DNA of 64,000 nucleotides, from assembly GCA_036378175.1 (NCBI GenBank), contig DASUWY010000048.1:1-64000 (forward strand), given 5' to 3'. Source of the stretch: Thermoleophilaceae bacterium. Lineage in GTDB: Bacteria > Actinomycetota > Thermoleophilia > Solirubrobacterales > Thermoleophilaceae. Both the position numbers and the translations under genes were made by a program. The notes under the pieces are model-generated. The model had not been told where the DNA came from and ran no database searches. It saw nothing but the letters and a program-made list of their open reading frames with translations. Every line of letters begins with the position of its first letter. The first letter of the stretch is position 1. Of this stretch, positions 16,886 to 24,978 are shown one piece after another.

Positions 16886-17227
16886 CTAACCGGCGGGCGA
16901 GAAGCGGTAGCCGATGCCGAAGTGGGTGTGGATGTAGGTGCGCTCGGGCGAGACGGCGGCGAGCTTGCGCCTGACCTTGCGGACGAAGACGTCCACCGAG
17001 CGGTCACGGTGCGACATTTCCCCGCCCCACACCGCGGCGTACAGCTCGGAACGCGAGACCACGCGGTCGTACCGCGCCGCGAGCGCATAGAACGTCTCGA
17101 ACTCGCGCACCGTGAAGTTCACGCGAGCGCCCTGGATGAACACCTGAAGCTCGGCCGGCCGGATGTCGACGCCGCCGATGCTGACTACCGGGCCTGGGTC
17201 GATCGGCTGAAGCGCGCTTTCCATCAT
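16886..17227 (-). CDS. Orphan PhoB/OmpR-type winged-helix DNA-binding protein without receiver
   Basis: 113 aa from ATG 17227 (MMESALQ); an alternative ATG lies at 17251. It is only a Trans_reg_C (OmpR/PhoB) effector domain: VNFTVREFETFYALAARYDRVVSRSELYAAVWG, the recognition helix block RSVDVFVRKVRRKL, and the wing TYIHTHFGIGYRFSP. The last 40 residues are nearly identical to the full-length regulator at 24047-24865. No receiver domain, so no phosphorylation control is expected. A four-repeat PHO box ends 31 bp before the start, suggesting control by, or competition with, the PhoB-like regulator. The HD gene follows by 11 bp. Confidence 0.88.
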   Translation of the reverse strand: MMESALQPIDPGPVVSIGGVDIRPAELQVFIQGARVNFTVREFETFYALAARYDRVVSRSELYAAVWGGEMSHRDRSVDVFVRKVRRKLAAVSPERTYIHTHFGIGYRFSPAG

Positions 17228-17257
17228 CGGCCGCGAACCTAGAACGAGCATCCGGGC

Positions 17258-17301
17258 ACTCGGTGAACGAGTGGTGACCTGGTGGAGAACATCTTGTTAA
17301 C
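17258..17301 (-). promoter_or_regulatory. PHO box: four 11-bp direct repeats
   Basis: On the minus strand the units are GTTAACAAGAT, GTTCTCCACCA, GGTCACCACTC and GTTCACCGAGT, head to tail at exact 11-bp spacing. This matches the actinobacterial PhoP/PhoB binding pattern (GTTCACC-like heptamers every 11 bp). It lies before the orphan wHTH gene and also about 55 bp upstream of the divergent hypothetical gene at 17357. Confidence 0.8.
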
Positions 17302-17356
17302 GCGTGGTGTGTGCACCCTTGCGACGCTCCGCGCGGCGCTGAGAGCATCGTTTGCA

Positions 17357-17776
17357 ATGGCCCTTCACCAGCTTCCGTCGGCCTCCGCGTGGACAACGCG
17401 CGAACGCATACTCGCGGAGCTGGTTGCGCACGGCGTGACGGTCCCGGACATCGGCCCGTCCGCGCGCTTCGTCGCGATCGCGCGGCTCACCGCCGATTAC
17501 CGGCCGCTCGCGCGGTCGTTTCAGGTGCTCGACGCTGCGTTGCGCTGGCTTCAGCAGACGGAGAGCGACCACGCGGTGGTCGACGTGATCGTCGACCTCA
17601 GTGCGCCCTCGCTCGACACTGCCGTGATCCGGCCCTTCCACGTCCTGACCGCCGACAACGCGCGCGAGCCGCTCGATCTGAGCGGCCCGGTGGGGCCGGC
17701 GTCCGCAGCCGCGCGAGCGCCGGTGCGCGCCCATCCGCTGCGCCGCCGTGCCGGTGCGGCGCGGCCGCTCGACTGA
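17357..17776 (+). CDS. Hypothetical protein divergent from the PHO-box gene
   Basis: 139 aa from ATG 17357; a GTG at 17282 would lie inside the PHO box. It is soluble, with no signal or membrane span. It begins with a helix-rich part (WTTRERILAELVAHGVTVPD), then a beta/alpha middle (LTADYRPLARSFQVLDAALRWLQQTESDHAVVDVIVDLS) and a basic Ala/Pro-rich tail, which looks poorly conserved. No family is recognised. It is convergent with ppk1 (7-bp gap). Confidence 0.5.
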   Translation: MALHQLPSASAWTTRERILAELVAHGVTVPDIGPSARFVAIARLTADYRPLARSFQVLDAALRWLQQTESDHAVVDVIVDLSAPSLDTAVIRPFHVLTADNAREPLDLSGPVGPASAAARAPVRAHPLRRRAGAARPLD

Positions 17777-17783
17777 CCACGCG

Positions 17784-19877
17784 TCAGGAGCGGTCGGACT
17801 CCTTCGCGAGCACCGCGTTCGTCGCCCGCTCCATGAGCTCCTGCTGCACGGCGCGGGTGCCGCCGTTGCGACGAGACCAGCTGCCGTCGCCCTGCAGCTC
17901 CCACGCAAACGTGTCGTCCGCGAGGCAGCGCTCGAGCGTGTCGTCGAGCTCGCGCCTCAGGCCCTCGTCCTCCACCGGCGCAAGGAGCTCCACGCGGTTA
18001 TCGAGATTGCGCGGCATGAGGTCGGCGGAGCCCATGAAATAGCGCCGCTCGCCATTGCGGCGGAAGGCGTACACGCGTGAGTGCTCGAGGAAGCGCCCCA
18101 CCACCGACACCACGCGCAGGTTCTCGTGGTCGGGGATGAGGCAGCAGATGCCGCGCACGATCAGGTCCACCTGCACACCGGCCACGGCGGCCCCGTACAG
18201 CGCGTCGATGCACGGCCGGTCCACGAGCGAGATCATCTTCATCACGATGCGTGCCTCCTGGCCCGCGCGCGCCGCCTCCGCCGTGGCCACGATCTGAGCC
18301 AGCAGCTGCTCGCGCATCGTCCCCGGCGCCACGAGCACCTTGCGGTGGTGGCGCGGCCGGGCGTAGCCGGTGAGCGAGTTGAAGAGGTCTGCCACGTCCG
18401 CGGTGAGGCCGGGGTCGGTGGTGAAGAGGCCGAAGTCCTCGTAGATCCGGGCCGTCACGCCGTGGTAGTTGCCGGTGCCGATGTGGACGTAGTGGCGCAC
18501 GCCGCCGGCCTCGCGGCGCACCACGAGCAGCGCTTTCGCGTGCGTCTTCAGGCCGGGCAGCCCATGCACCACGTGCGCGCCCGCCTCCTCCAGTGCGCGC
18601 GCCCAGCCGATGTTGCGGCGCTCGTCGAAGCGCGCCTTCAGCTCCACCAGGCACACCGCCTGCTTGCCGCGCTCGGCCGCTTCGATCAGCGCCGGCACCA
18701 GGTTTGAGTCGTCCGACGTGCGGTACACGGTGAGCTTGATCGCGAGCACGTCCGGGTCGGTGACCGCCTGCGTCACAAACCGTTCCACCGTCCCGGCGAA
18801 CGACTGGTACGGGTGGTGCACCAGCATGTCGCCCGAGCGGATCGCGGAGAAGATGTCCACCTGCTCGTCGTCCTCGACGGTGGCCGGGTGCGGCATGGGC
18901 GCCCACGGGGCATCCCGGAACTCGGGCGGAGCGTCCAGCCCGTGGATCTGCCAGAGGTCGCTCATGTCGAGCAGTCCCGCGACGTCGTAGACCTGACGCT
19001 CCTCCACGTCGAGCCATCCGATGAGGCGCTCGCGCAGCGCCGGGTCCATGTCCGCCCCCAGTTCGAGCCGCACCACCTCGCCGAAGCGGCGCCGGCGCAG
19101 CTCGTCCTCCACCGCCTGGAGCAGATCGTCCGCCTCGTCCGACACGGTGAAGTCCGCGTCGCGCGTGACGCGGAACATGCTGTGGCGCACGATCTCCATA
19201 CCCGGGAAGAGGTCGCCCAGGTGGCGCGCGATGAGGTCCTCGAGCGGCACGAACGTGGACTCGCCCACCGGGATGAAGCGCGGCAGCACCTCCTTGGGCA
19301 CCTTCACGCGCGCGAATGTCTCCGCGCTGGTCACGGGATCGCGCAGCCACACAGCGAGGCTCAGCGAGAGGTTGGAGATGTACGGGAAGGGCCGGCCCGG
19401 CCCGACCGCGAGCGGAGTGAGCACCGGGAAGATCTCGTCGCGGAAGATGCGGTCGAGCTCCGCCAGCTCACCGTCGCCGCAGCTGTCACAGAAGCGGATA
19501 CGGATGCCCGCCTCCCCCAGCGCCGGGAGAATCTCCCGCCCGAACACCTCCACACGCCGGCTCTCGAGGTCGCGCACACGCCTGGCGATCTCGTCGATTA
19601 CGAGGCTGGGGCTCAGGCCGTCCTTGCCGCGGGCGTCCACCCCGGCGTCCACCTGGTCGTGCAGACCGGCCACGCGAACCATGAAGAACTCATCGAGATT
19701 CGTCGTGTAGATCGCGAGGAACTTGACGCGCTCGAGCAGCGGAACGCTCGGGTCCTCGGCGAGCTCGAGCACGCGCTCGTTGAAGTCGAGCCAGGAAAGC
19801 TCGCGGTTGGCGTAGCGAACCTGCGCCGCAGGGGGCGAGGAGTCCAGCCACTCAGTTGTGTCAGCAGCCTGTTCCAT
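17784..19877 (-). CDS. ppk1: Polyphosphate kinase 1
   Basis: 697 aa, the usual PPK1 length. It reversibly transfers the gamma-phosphate of ATP to polyphosphate. The N-terminal domain opens NRELSWLDFNERVLELA. The catalytic His region is GLKTHAKALLVVRR (about residue 445), followed by YVHIGTGNYHGVTARIYEDFGLFT. The second conserved His lies in FLEHSRVYAFRRNGERRYFMGSADLMPRNLD (about 600; given as family landmarks). A GAGGAGG site precedes the ATG at 19877. It follows ppx (52-bp gap) and sixA on the same strand, forming a polyphosphate-metabolism cluster. Confidence 0.97.
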   Translation of the reverse strand: MEQAADTTEWLDSSPPAAQVRYANRELSWLDFNERVLELAEDPSVPLLERVKFLAIYTTNLDEFFMVRVAGLHDQVDAGVDARGKDGLSPSLVIDEIARRVRDLESRRVEVFGREILPALGEAGIRIRFCDSCGDGELAELDRIFRDEIFPVLTPLAVGPGRPFPYISNLSLSLAVWLRDPVTSAETFARVKVPKEVLPRFIPVGESTFVPLEDLIARHLGDLFPGMEIVRHSMFRVTRDADFTVSDEADDLLQAVEDELRRRRFGEVVRLELGADMDPALRERLIGWLDVEERQVYDVAGLLDMSDLWQIHGLDAPPEFRDAPWAPMPHPATVEDDEQVDIFSAIRSGDMLVHHPYQSFAGTVERFVTQAVTDPDVLAIKLTVYRTSDDSNLVPALIEAAERGKQAVCLVELKARFDERRNIGWARALEEAGAHVVHGLPGLKTHAKALLVVRREAGGVRHYVHIGTGNYHGVTARIYEDFGLFTTDPGLTADVADLFNSLTGYARPRHHRKVLVAPGTMREQLLAQIVATAEAARAGQEARIVMKMISLVDRPCIDALYGAAVAGVQVDLIVRGICCLIPDHENLRVVSVVGRFLEHSRVYAFRRNGERRYFMGSADLMPRNLDNRVELLAPVEDEGLRRELDDTLERCLADDTFAWELQGDGSWSRRNGGTRAVQQELMERATNAVLAKESDRS

Positions 19878-19929
19878 CCAAATGCGAGGTCCCTCCTCGG
19901 GCTGCCGTATGAACCCATCCTAGCCCGCG

Positions 19930-20817
19930 TCACCTCGCTGCCGCCAGGTCGGGGCTCAGCAGGTCGAGGATCACGCCCTCGCGCACGCCGCCCTTCCCCA
20001 CCGAGAGCGGCAGGCCGAGCAGCCCGGAGATCTCCTCGAACAGCAGTACGCCCGCGGGCAGGACACGCACGCGCTCGGGGTCTAGCTCGAAGCGCTTGGC
20101 CACCTCGGCTATCTGGCTCGACGCCAGGATGCGGATCGCTCGTTCGAGCGTGTCCCAGACGAGCTCGGCGCCCACCAGACGTCTCAGCGCGTTCGCGCTG
20201 CCGCCGGTGGCCACCGCGTGCAGGGCGGGCGGCACCTCCAGCCCCTCGAAGGTGCCTGCCACGTGGAGCCGGGCGGCCTCGAGCTCCACCACCGCCGGCG
20301 GGTCGCTCCGGAAGTAGGAGTCGGCGAGGAAGCCGGACCCGATCCTGAACGACTCCTCCCAGCTCGCTCCCTCGGCGAGCGTGCCGATCACGAGCTCGGT
20401 GGAGCCGCCCCCCACGTCCACCACCGCGATCGAGCCGTCGAGCGGCCCGCTGAAGGTGCGGGTGGCGCCGAGGAACGCGAGGCGCGCCTCCTCGTGGCCG
20501 CTGAGCACGCGCACGTGCAGCCCCGATTCGGCCTCCACGGCCGCCGCGAACTCCTCGCGATTCTTCGCCGAGCGCACGGCCGCCGTCGCCACCACGGCGA
20601 TGTCCTCCGCACCCAGCTCGCGCGCGAGCCGCGCCTGCGTGGCCACCACCTCGGCCGCCTCCTCGATCTTCTCCTCGCGGATGCAGCCCTTGTGCGTGCC
20701 CGTGCCGAGGCTCGTGAAGGCGCGCTGCGTCATCAGCTCCCGCAGCCGCCCGTCCGAGGGCTCGGCCACGAGCAGACGGGTGGTGTTGCTCCCGATGTCG
20801 ATGCAGGCGTACGACAC
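19930..20817 (-). CDS. ppx: Exopolyphosphatase / Ppx-GppA phosphatase
   Basis: 295 aa, one Ppx/GppA domain (short form). It releases phosphate from polyphosphate ends or hydrolyses pppGpp. ASKHA motifs are visible: phosphate-1 IDIGSNTTRLLV at the N-terminus, connect-region RSAKNREEF, and phosphate-2 IAVVDVGGGSTELVIG (about 140-155). The gene lies between sixA (9-bp gap) and ppk1, so synthesis and breakdown of polyphosphate are encoded together. Whether it favours polyphosphate or pppGpp cannot be read from the sequence. Confidence 0.94.
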   Translation of the reverse strand: MSYACIDIGSNTTRLLVAEPSDGRLRELMTQRAFTSLGTGTHKGCIREEKIEEAAEVVATQARLARELGAEDIAVVATAAVRSAKNREEFAAAVEAESGLHVRVLSGHEEARLAFLGATRTFSGPLDGSIAVVDVGGGSTELVIGTLAEGASWEESFRIGSGFLADSYFRSDPPAVVELEAARLHVAGTFEGLEVPPALHAVATGGSANALRRLVGAELVWDTLERAIRILASSQIAEVAKRFELDPERVRVLPAGVLLFEEISGLLGLPLSVGKGGVREGVILDLLSPDLAAAR

Positions 20818-20826
20818 GGCAGCCGC

Positions 20827-21255
20827 TCAGCGCGCGATCGCCGCGAGCTCGCGCGGGCGCAGAAGGACCTTGAGCTCGCCCTTCTCGATCGCCGCGAGCC
20901 CGCCCTTCTTCATCCTCACCTGCGCGCCGGTGAGGTTGTGCACCGCCATCGAGAAGTCCGGGTCGTGCCCCACGAGGAGCACCTCGTCGATCCCCGCGGC
21001 CAGCTCCTCGGGGTCAAAGGGGCCGCCGTTCAGGCGCTCGTCCACCGAGATCTCCACGCCGAGCGGTTCGCAGGCGAGCTTCGCGGTCTGCTCGGCCCGC
21101 ACGCGCGGGCTGGTGAGGCAGAGGTCGAACTTCACGCCCAGCGCCTTCAGCGCCTTTCCGGCCGCGCGCGCCTGCTCCTCGCCCTTCTTCGTCAGCGGCC
21201 GCGCCTCGTCGGGGGAGCCGTCCTCGGCCTCGGCGTGCCTAAGAAGCCAGATCAT
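20827..21255 (-). CDS. sixA: SixA-like histidine phosphatase
   Basis: 142 aa. The phosphoglycerate-mutase-like fold opens with the catalytic LLRHAEA (His7). The second signature is SPRVRAEQTAKL and the later catalytic His is in VLLVGHDPDFS. Small size and RHAEAEDG fit the SixA group, which removes phosphate from phosphohistidine proteins. It is first of the sixA-ppx-ppk1 run, all on the minus strand, so it may act on phosphohistidine intermediates or phosphate signalling. The physiological partner is not shown by the sequence. Confidence 0.9.
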   Translation of the reverse strand: MIWLLRHAEAEDGSPDEARPLTKKGEEQARAAGKALKALGVKFDLCLTSPRVRAEQTAKLACEPLGVEISVDERLNGGPFDPEELAAGIDEVLLVGHDPDFSMAVHNLTGAQVRMKKGGLAAIEKGELKVLLRPRELAAIAR

Positions 21256-21289
21256 CTAGGCGCATCACTGTAACCCGCCCGTCCAGCCG

Positions 21290-21460
21290 TTACGCGTGAC
21301 GGCGCCGGTAGCGCGCGCAGGCCATGTGGAACACGGCGCCTCTGAGGCGGATGTACGGCTCGCCCGCGCGGATGCTGCCACCGCAGGTGAGGCAGCGGCC
21401 CGCCTCGGTGCCTCCGAGGGCGGAGGCCACGCGCCTCAGGGTGGATCGCCGAAGTTCCAT
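21290..21460 (-). CDS. Small zinc-finger-like protein (56 aa)
   Basis: An open frame of 56 codons from ATG 21460 to TAA 21290. The protein reads MELRRSTLRRVASALGG, then GRCLTCGGSIRAGEPYIRL and FHMACARYRRRH. The CxxC and HxxxC set (with Phe-His-Met) forms a LIM/treble-clef-like zinc knuckle, and both ends are strongly basic, fitting nucleic-acid or protein binding. It sits 34 bp upstream of sixA on the same strand and may belong to that operon. No named family recognised. Confidence 0.7.
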   Translation of the reverse strand: MELRRSTLRRVASALGGTEAGRCLTCGGSIRAGEPYIRLRGAVFHMACARYRRRHA

Positions 21461-21494
21461 GCCACGCACCGTACGGCCCCATCCTCAGGCTGCG

Positions 21495-21512
21495 GTAAAA
21501 CGCTTGTAAAAC
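21495..21512. promoter_or_regulatory. 11-bp-spaced direct repeat (GTAAAAC x2)
   Basis: GTAAAAC occurs at 21495-21501 and 21506-21512, exactly one 11-bp step apart. On the minus strand this reads GTTTTAC twice, resembling a degenerate two-unit PHO box 35 bp upstream of the small zinc-finger gene and thus of the sixA-ppx-ppk1 run. Only four of seven positions match the GTTCACC-like unit, so the assignment is weak. Confidence 0.3.
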
Positions 21513-21564
21513 CGCGCGCGCTGATTCAGCACGGCATGCCAGCCGCGGCCCCAGCCGCTTCTTC

Positions 21565-22329
21565 CTAGGCCGGCTTGCGGGCGCGGATGATCGCCGAGGC
21601 CGCGTGCTCGTGCACCCGGTGCGTCTCCTTGATCTCCACGTCCGTGAGGCCTGCGGCCTGGAGGGCTTCCTTGAACTCCTCGCGCGTCAGCGCGCCGCCG
21701 ATGCAGCCCGTCCAGGCAGCCATGTCGGCTTGAATGGCCTCGTCCATGTCCGGGTCGCTGATCACGTCCGAGACCGCGAAGCGGCCACCCGGGCGCAGCA
21801 CGCGCGCCGTCTCGCGGAGCACCTTTCGCTTGTCACCGGAGAGGTTGATCACGCAGTTCGAGATCACCACGTCAACGCTCTCGTCCGGCAGCGGAATGTC
21901 CTCGAGATAACCCTTCAGGAACTCCACGTTCTCGACCCCGGCCGCAGCGGCGTTGGCCCGCGCGAGATCCAGCATCTCGTCGGTCATGTCGAGCCCGATC
22001 GCCTTGCCGGTGGGTCCGACCCTCCGTGCGGAGATGAACACGTCCGCGCCCGCGCCGGATCCGAGGTCGAGCACGGTCTCGCCCTCGTGCAGGTCCGCGA
22101 CCGCGGTGGGCACGCCGCACCCCAGCGATGCGTGCACGGCAGCCTCCGGCACGCCATCCGTCGTGGTCTCGTCGTAGAGCGTCGAGCCGAACTGACCGGC
22201 GTCGTCGGCGGGGCCGCACGCGACGGTGCCGCCGCAGCAGCCGCCATCGTTCTGCCCGGCCGCCCGCCTTGCGGCGGCCGCGTACTTCTCGCGCACGTTC
22301 TCGCGGATGGAGTCGGTCAGGTCAGCCAT
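21565..22329 (-). CDS. arsM: Arsenite S-adenosylmethionine methyltransferase
   Basis: 254 aa from ATG 22329. It methylates As(III) using SAM, giving volatile or excretable methylarsenicals. The SAM-binding motif is [17 protein letters not shown] (about 85). Conserved cysteines occur in [11 protein letters not shown] (N-terminal), [21 protein letters not shown] (the catalytic pair partner) and [12 protein letters not shown], the pattern of ArsM/AS3MT. The 5' end overlaps the arsR gene by 13 bp, so both are co-transcribed. No ars pump (arsB/ACR3) or arsenate reductase is seen in the window. Confidence 0.95.
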   Translation of the reverse strand: MADLTDSIRENVREKYAAAARRAAGQNDGGCCGGTVACGPADDAGQFGSTLYDETTTDGVPEAAVHASLGCGVPTAVADLHEGETVLDLGSGAGADVFISARRVGPTGKAIGLDMTDEMLDLARANAAAAGVENVEFLKGYLEDIPLPDESVDVVISNCVINLSGDKRKVLRETARVLRPGGRFAVSDVISDPDMDEAIQADMAAWTGCIGGALTREEFKEALQAAGLTDVEIKETHRVHEHAASAIIRARKPA

Positions 22330-22670
22330 GCGGAAAGCTCCTTCAAGGCATTGGGGATCACGTAGTAGTAGGCCCACAGGCCGCGGCGCTCCGAGTCGAC
22401 GATCCCGGCGTCGCGCAGCTTCTTCAGGTGGTGGGACAGGGTGGGCTGGGAGACGTCGAACAGCGGCACCAGCTCGCAGACGCACACTTTGCCCGCGTGC
22501 TTGCGCAACACGTCAACGAGCTGGAGGCGGATGGGATCACCGAGAGCCTTCGCGACTTCGGACATGCGCGCCGCCTGCTCGCGCTCCACGTCCGGGTAGA
22601 CGACCGGCTCACAACACGGCTGGCCTGGCCCGCGCTTCTGCTTCGGAACCAGATCCAGATCGACGGCCAT
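22317..22670 (-). CDS. arsR: ArsR-family arsenic-responsive repressor
   Basis: 117 aa from ATG 22670. The winged helix contains MSEVAKALGDPIRLQLVDVLRKH and the metal-binding VCVCELVPLFDVSQPTLSHHLKKLRDAGIV, with the CxC at the start of the recognition region as in E. coli ArsR. An extra N-terminal CC pair (GQPCCEPVVYPDVERE) could give a three- or four-thiol As(III) site, as in the Corynebacterium/Acidithiobacillus type. It autoregulates the arsR-arsM operon and probably the divergent aquaporin gene. Longer frame upstream would run through the promoter. Confidence 0.94.
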   Translation of the reverse strand: MAVDLDLVPKQKRGPGQPCCEPVVYPDVEREQAARMSEVAKALGDPIRLQLVDVLRKHAGKVCVCELVPLFDVSQPTLSHHLKKLRDAGIVDSERRGLWAYYYVIPNALKELSAWLT

Positions 22671-22725
22671 CGATCTACATATATCTATTGAATTGGCATT
22701 TGTCAATGGATAGGCTGCCGCCGCG
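22671..22725. promoter_or_regulatory. Divergent ars promoter/operator region
   Basis: A 55-bp AT-rich gap (unlike its surroundings) between arsR and the aquaporin gene. It contains TACATATATCTATTG, and ATTGA (22687-22691) inverted against TCAAT (22703-22707), flanked by CTAT and GATAG. This is the likely ArsR binding site and holds promoters for both directions. Exact hexamers are not assigned. Confidence 0.55.
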
Positions 22726-23436
22726 ATGCGCACGCCTCCACTCTCGCGGCGACTTCTTGCCGAGCTCCTCGGTTCGGCGTTTCTGACGGCGGTCGTGCTC
22801 GGGTCGGGCATCGCCGCTCAGCAGCTTTCGCCGGGCGACACCGGGTTGCGACTGCTCGAGAACGCCGCCGCCACCGCTGCCGGGCTCTTCACGATCATCC
22901 TGATGTTCGGTCCGGTTTCGGGCGGCCACTTCAACCCGGTGGTGTCGCTCGTGGACGCTCGCTTCGGTGGCCTTCGCTGGCGCCATGCCCTCGCGTACAT
23001 CCCGGCCCAGGTCGCCGGCTGCGTGCTCGGCGCCACCGTCGCGAACGCGATGTTCGCCAGGGCGCTGGTGAGCATCTCGACCAAGCACCGCGCCTCGCCC
23101 TCTCACCTCTTCGCCGAGGTGATCGCCACCGTCGGGCTCTTGCTGGTGATCTTCTCCCTCGCCAGAACGCGGCGCCTGACCGCGGCGCCGGCAGCGGTGG
23201 GGGCTTACATCGGCGCGGCCTACTTCTTCACCAGCTCGACCAGCTTCGCCAACCCCGCGATCGACGTCGGGCGCGCGTTGTCCGACACGTTCGCGGGAAT
23301 AGCCCCGGCGTCCGTGCCGCCGTTCATCGTCGCGCAGCTCGTGGGAGCAGTCGTCGCGATCATCGCGATCCGTGCGCTGTACCCGGAGGTCGCACCCGAA
23401 GACGCGGCCGAGGTTGTGCTGCCGGCGCCCCCCTAG
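22726..23436 (+). CDS. MIP/aquaporin-family channel (AqpS/GlpF-like), ars-linked
   Basis: 236 aa with six hydrophobic segments. The first half-helix box is GGHFNPVVS (NPV in place of NPA); the second is FANPAIDVGRALSD (NPA), the usual pore signature. Divergent transcription from arsR-arsM suggests a role in arsenic movement. Arsenic-linked AqpS channels let As(III) or methylarsenicals leave the cell. Direction and substrate are inferred from context only. Its stop overlaps the convergent DUF47 gene by 4 bp. Confidence 0.88.
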   Translation: MRTPPLSRRLLAELLGSAFLTAVVLGSGIAAQQLSPGDTGLRLLENAAATAAGLFTIILMFGPVSGGHFNPVVSLVDARFGGLRWRHALAYIPAQVAGCVLGATVANAMFARALVSISTKHRASPSHLFAEVIATVGLLLVIFSLARTRRLTAAPAAVGAYIGAAYFFTSSTSFANPAIDVGRALSDTFAGIAPASVPPFIVAQLVGAVVAIIAIRALYPEVAPEDAAEVVLPAPP

Positions 23437-24050
23437 CGCCGCTTCAGCCGCATGCCCTCGATGACATGCGCGACCGTCTCGCAGGAGTCGATCGCCTGTT
23501 CCAGCGACTCGAAGATGTCCTTCCAGCGGATCACCACCATCGGGTCCGTGCCGGTCTTGAAGAGCGAGGCGATGGCCTCGCGGGAGATGCGGTCCCCCTC
23601 GTTCTCGAGGCGGTGGATCTCGATCAGCTGCGTGGACACGTCGTCGCCCGAGCGCAGGCGCATGAGCGCCTCCGCCACGGCTCCGGATGCGCCGGCCAGC
23701 ACGCTTGCCAGCTCCTGCGCCTGCTCCATCGGCGCCTCGACGCCGTACAGCTCGAGCGAGTCCGCTGCCTCCTCCGCGTAGTCCACGACGTCATCGAGGG
23801 CGCGCGCGAGCTCGTACGCGTCGCGCTGGTCGAGCTTCGAGCCGTTGAGCGTCATCTCGTGGATGATGTCGTGGGTGATGCGGTCGCCCTCCTGCTCGCA
23901 GATCAGGATGTCGCGGGCGAGCGAGGAGTGCTCCGGGAAGTCGTCGAGCAGCTCGCGCAGCAGCGAACCCGTGCGCTGGACGTTGCGCCCCGACTCCTCG
24001 AACAGCACCATGAGGCTGTCGCCGTTCCCGGAGTGACGCAACATGCTCAT
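23433..24050 (-). CDS. DUF47/PhoU-like phosphate transport accessory protein
   Basis: 205 aa, all-helical, from ATG 24050. The PhoU-like metal-binding repeats are visible as EQEGDRITHDIIHEM (about 55) and LENEGDRISREAIASLF (about 150), matching the DUF47 (Pit accessory) family. DUF47 proteins normally sit beside the low-affinity PitA transporter. Here the ATG overlaps the stop of a PhoB-like regulator and no pit gene is present. It may modulate the phosphate signalling system instead. A second, true PhoU is encoded at 28912. Confidence 0.88.
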   Translation of the reverse strand: MSMLRHSGNGDSLMVLFEESGRNVQRTGSLLRELLDDFPEHSSLARDILICEQEGDRITHDIIHEMTLNGSKLDQRDAYELARALDDVVDYAEEAADSLELYGVEAPMEQAQELASVLAGASGAVAEALMRLRSGDDVSTQLIEIHRLENEGDRISREAIASLFKTGTDPMVVIRWKDIFESLEQAIDSCETVAHVIEGMRLKRR

Positions 24051-24865
24051 GCGCCGCCGCTGAGCCCCTCGGGCTCGGGTGGACCGTCCTCCGGCGACTC
24101 CGGCTCGAAGCGATAGCCGATGCCGAAGTGGGTGTGGATGTACGTCCAGCCCGGGGAGAACCGTTCGATCTTCTGGCGGACCTTGCGGACGAACACGTCG
24201 ACCGAGCGGTCGCCGTGCACCATCGCGTAGCCCCACACGTGCTGGTAGATGTCGTCGCGCTCGAGCACGCGCCCCCGGGCCCTGGCCAGTAGCTGGAGCA
24301 GCTCGAACTCGCGGCGGGTGAGGTCGATGCTCTGGCCGCCGACGAAGGCCTGGAACTGGTCCGCCCGGATCTCGAGCTCGCCCGCCACCAGCGGCCCGTC
24401 CTCCGCCGCGGCGGGGCTCGACCGCTTGCGCCGGCGCACCACCGCCTCCACGCGCGCGATCACCTCCTGCGGGTGGCAGGGCTTCGTGATCCAGTCATCC
24501 GCGCCGATGCGCAGGCCGCGCACCCGCTGAGCCACGCTGGAGGTGCCGGTGCACACGATCACGCCGAGGCCCGGCACCGACTCGCACACCTGCTCGAGGA
24601 ACTCCCAGCCATGCGCGCCGAACAGCGCCAGGTCGACCACCAGCGCGTGGAGGCGCATGGAGAGCAGATCCTCCGGCCGCGGCGGCGCGGTGAGCACGCG
24701 CTGCTGCCAGCCCATCTCTCCCACGCGCTTGGCGAGCACGCGAACGAACCCGCTGTCCGTGTCGATCACGGCCAGTCGAATCGGTCCTGGCTGGACTCGC
24801 GCCCCGGTCACGCTTGGAACGGAGGCCGGCGCGAAGGGAGTCGCGGCGCTCTGGCTCTCCTGCAT
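24047..24865 (-). CDS. PhoB/OmpR-family response regulator
   Basis: 272 aa from ATG 24865; a GTG at 24913 would lie inside a PHO box. The receiver domain (about 30-150) has the acidic pair VIDTDSGF, phospho-acceptor Asp in LVVDLALFG, Thr in VCTGTSS and the conserved Lys in DDWITKPCHPQE. The C-terminal winged helix (about 175-262) ends RSVDVFVRKVRQKI and TYIHTHFGIGYRFEP. Divergent from pstS and flanked by PHO boxes, so it is the likely phosphate regulator. No sensor kinase lies next to it. It is coupled to the DUF47 gene by a 4-bp overlap. Confidence 0.93.
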   Translation of the reverse strand: MQESQSAATPFAPASVPSVTGARVQPGPIRLAVIDTDSGFVRVLAKRVGEMGWQQRVLTAPPRPEDLLSMRLHALVVDLALFGAHGWEFLEQVCESVPGLGVIVCTGTSSVAQRVRGLRIGADDWITKPCHPQEVIARVEAVVRRRKRSSPAAAEDGPLVAGELEIRADQFQAFVGGQSIDLTRREFELLQLLARARGRVLERDDIYQHVWGYAMVHGDRSVDVFVRKVRQKIERFSPGWTYIHTHFGIGYRFEPESPEDGPPEPEGLSGGA

Positions 24866-24907
24866 CTGAAAACGAGTGTATTGACGGGGATCGTGCCGAG
24901 GTAGGAC

Positions 24908-24929
24908 GTTCACGAGTTGTTCACAGGCG
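24908..24929 (+). promoter_or_regulatory. PHO box, two 11-bp repeats
   Basis: GTTCACGAGTT and GTTCACAGGCG, head to tail. They lie 43-64 bp upstream of the chosen regulator start, suggesting autoregulation, and about 160 bp before pstS. Confidence 0.75.
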
Positions 24930-24978
24930 CATCGTCGCGCACGCTCCGCCCGCTCCTGTGCAGATCCCGTGAACCCGG

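Noticed and set aside
22726-23436. Aquaporin as a plain water or glycerol channel
   Set aside because: Divergent placement from arsR-arsM favours an arsenic role, though selectivity cannot be proved from the sequence.
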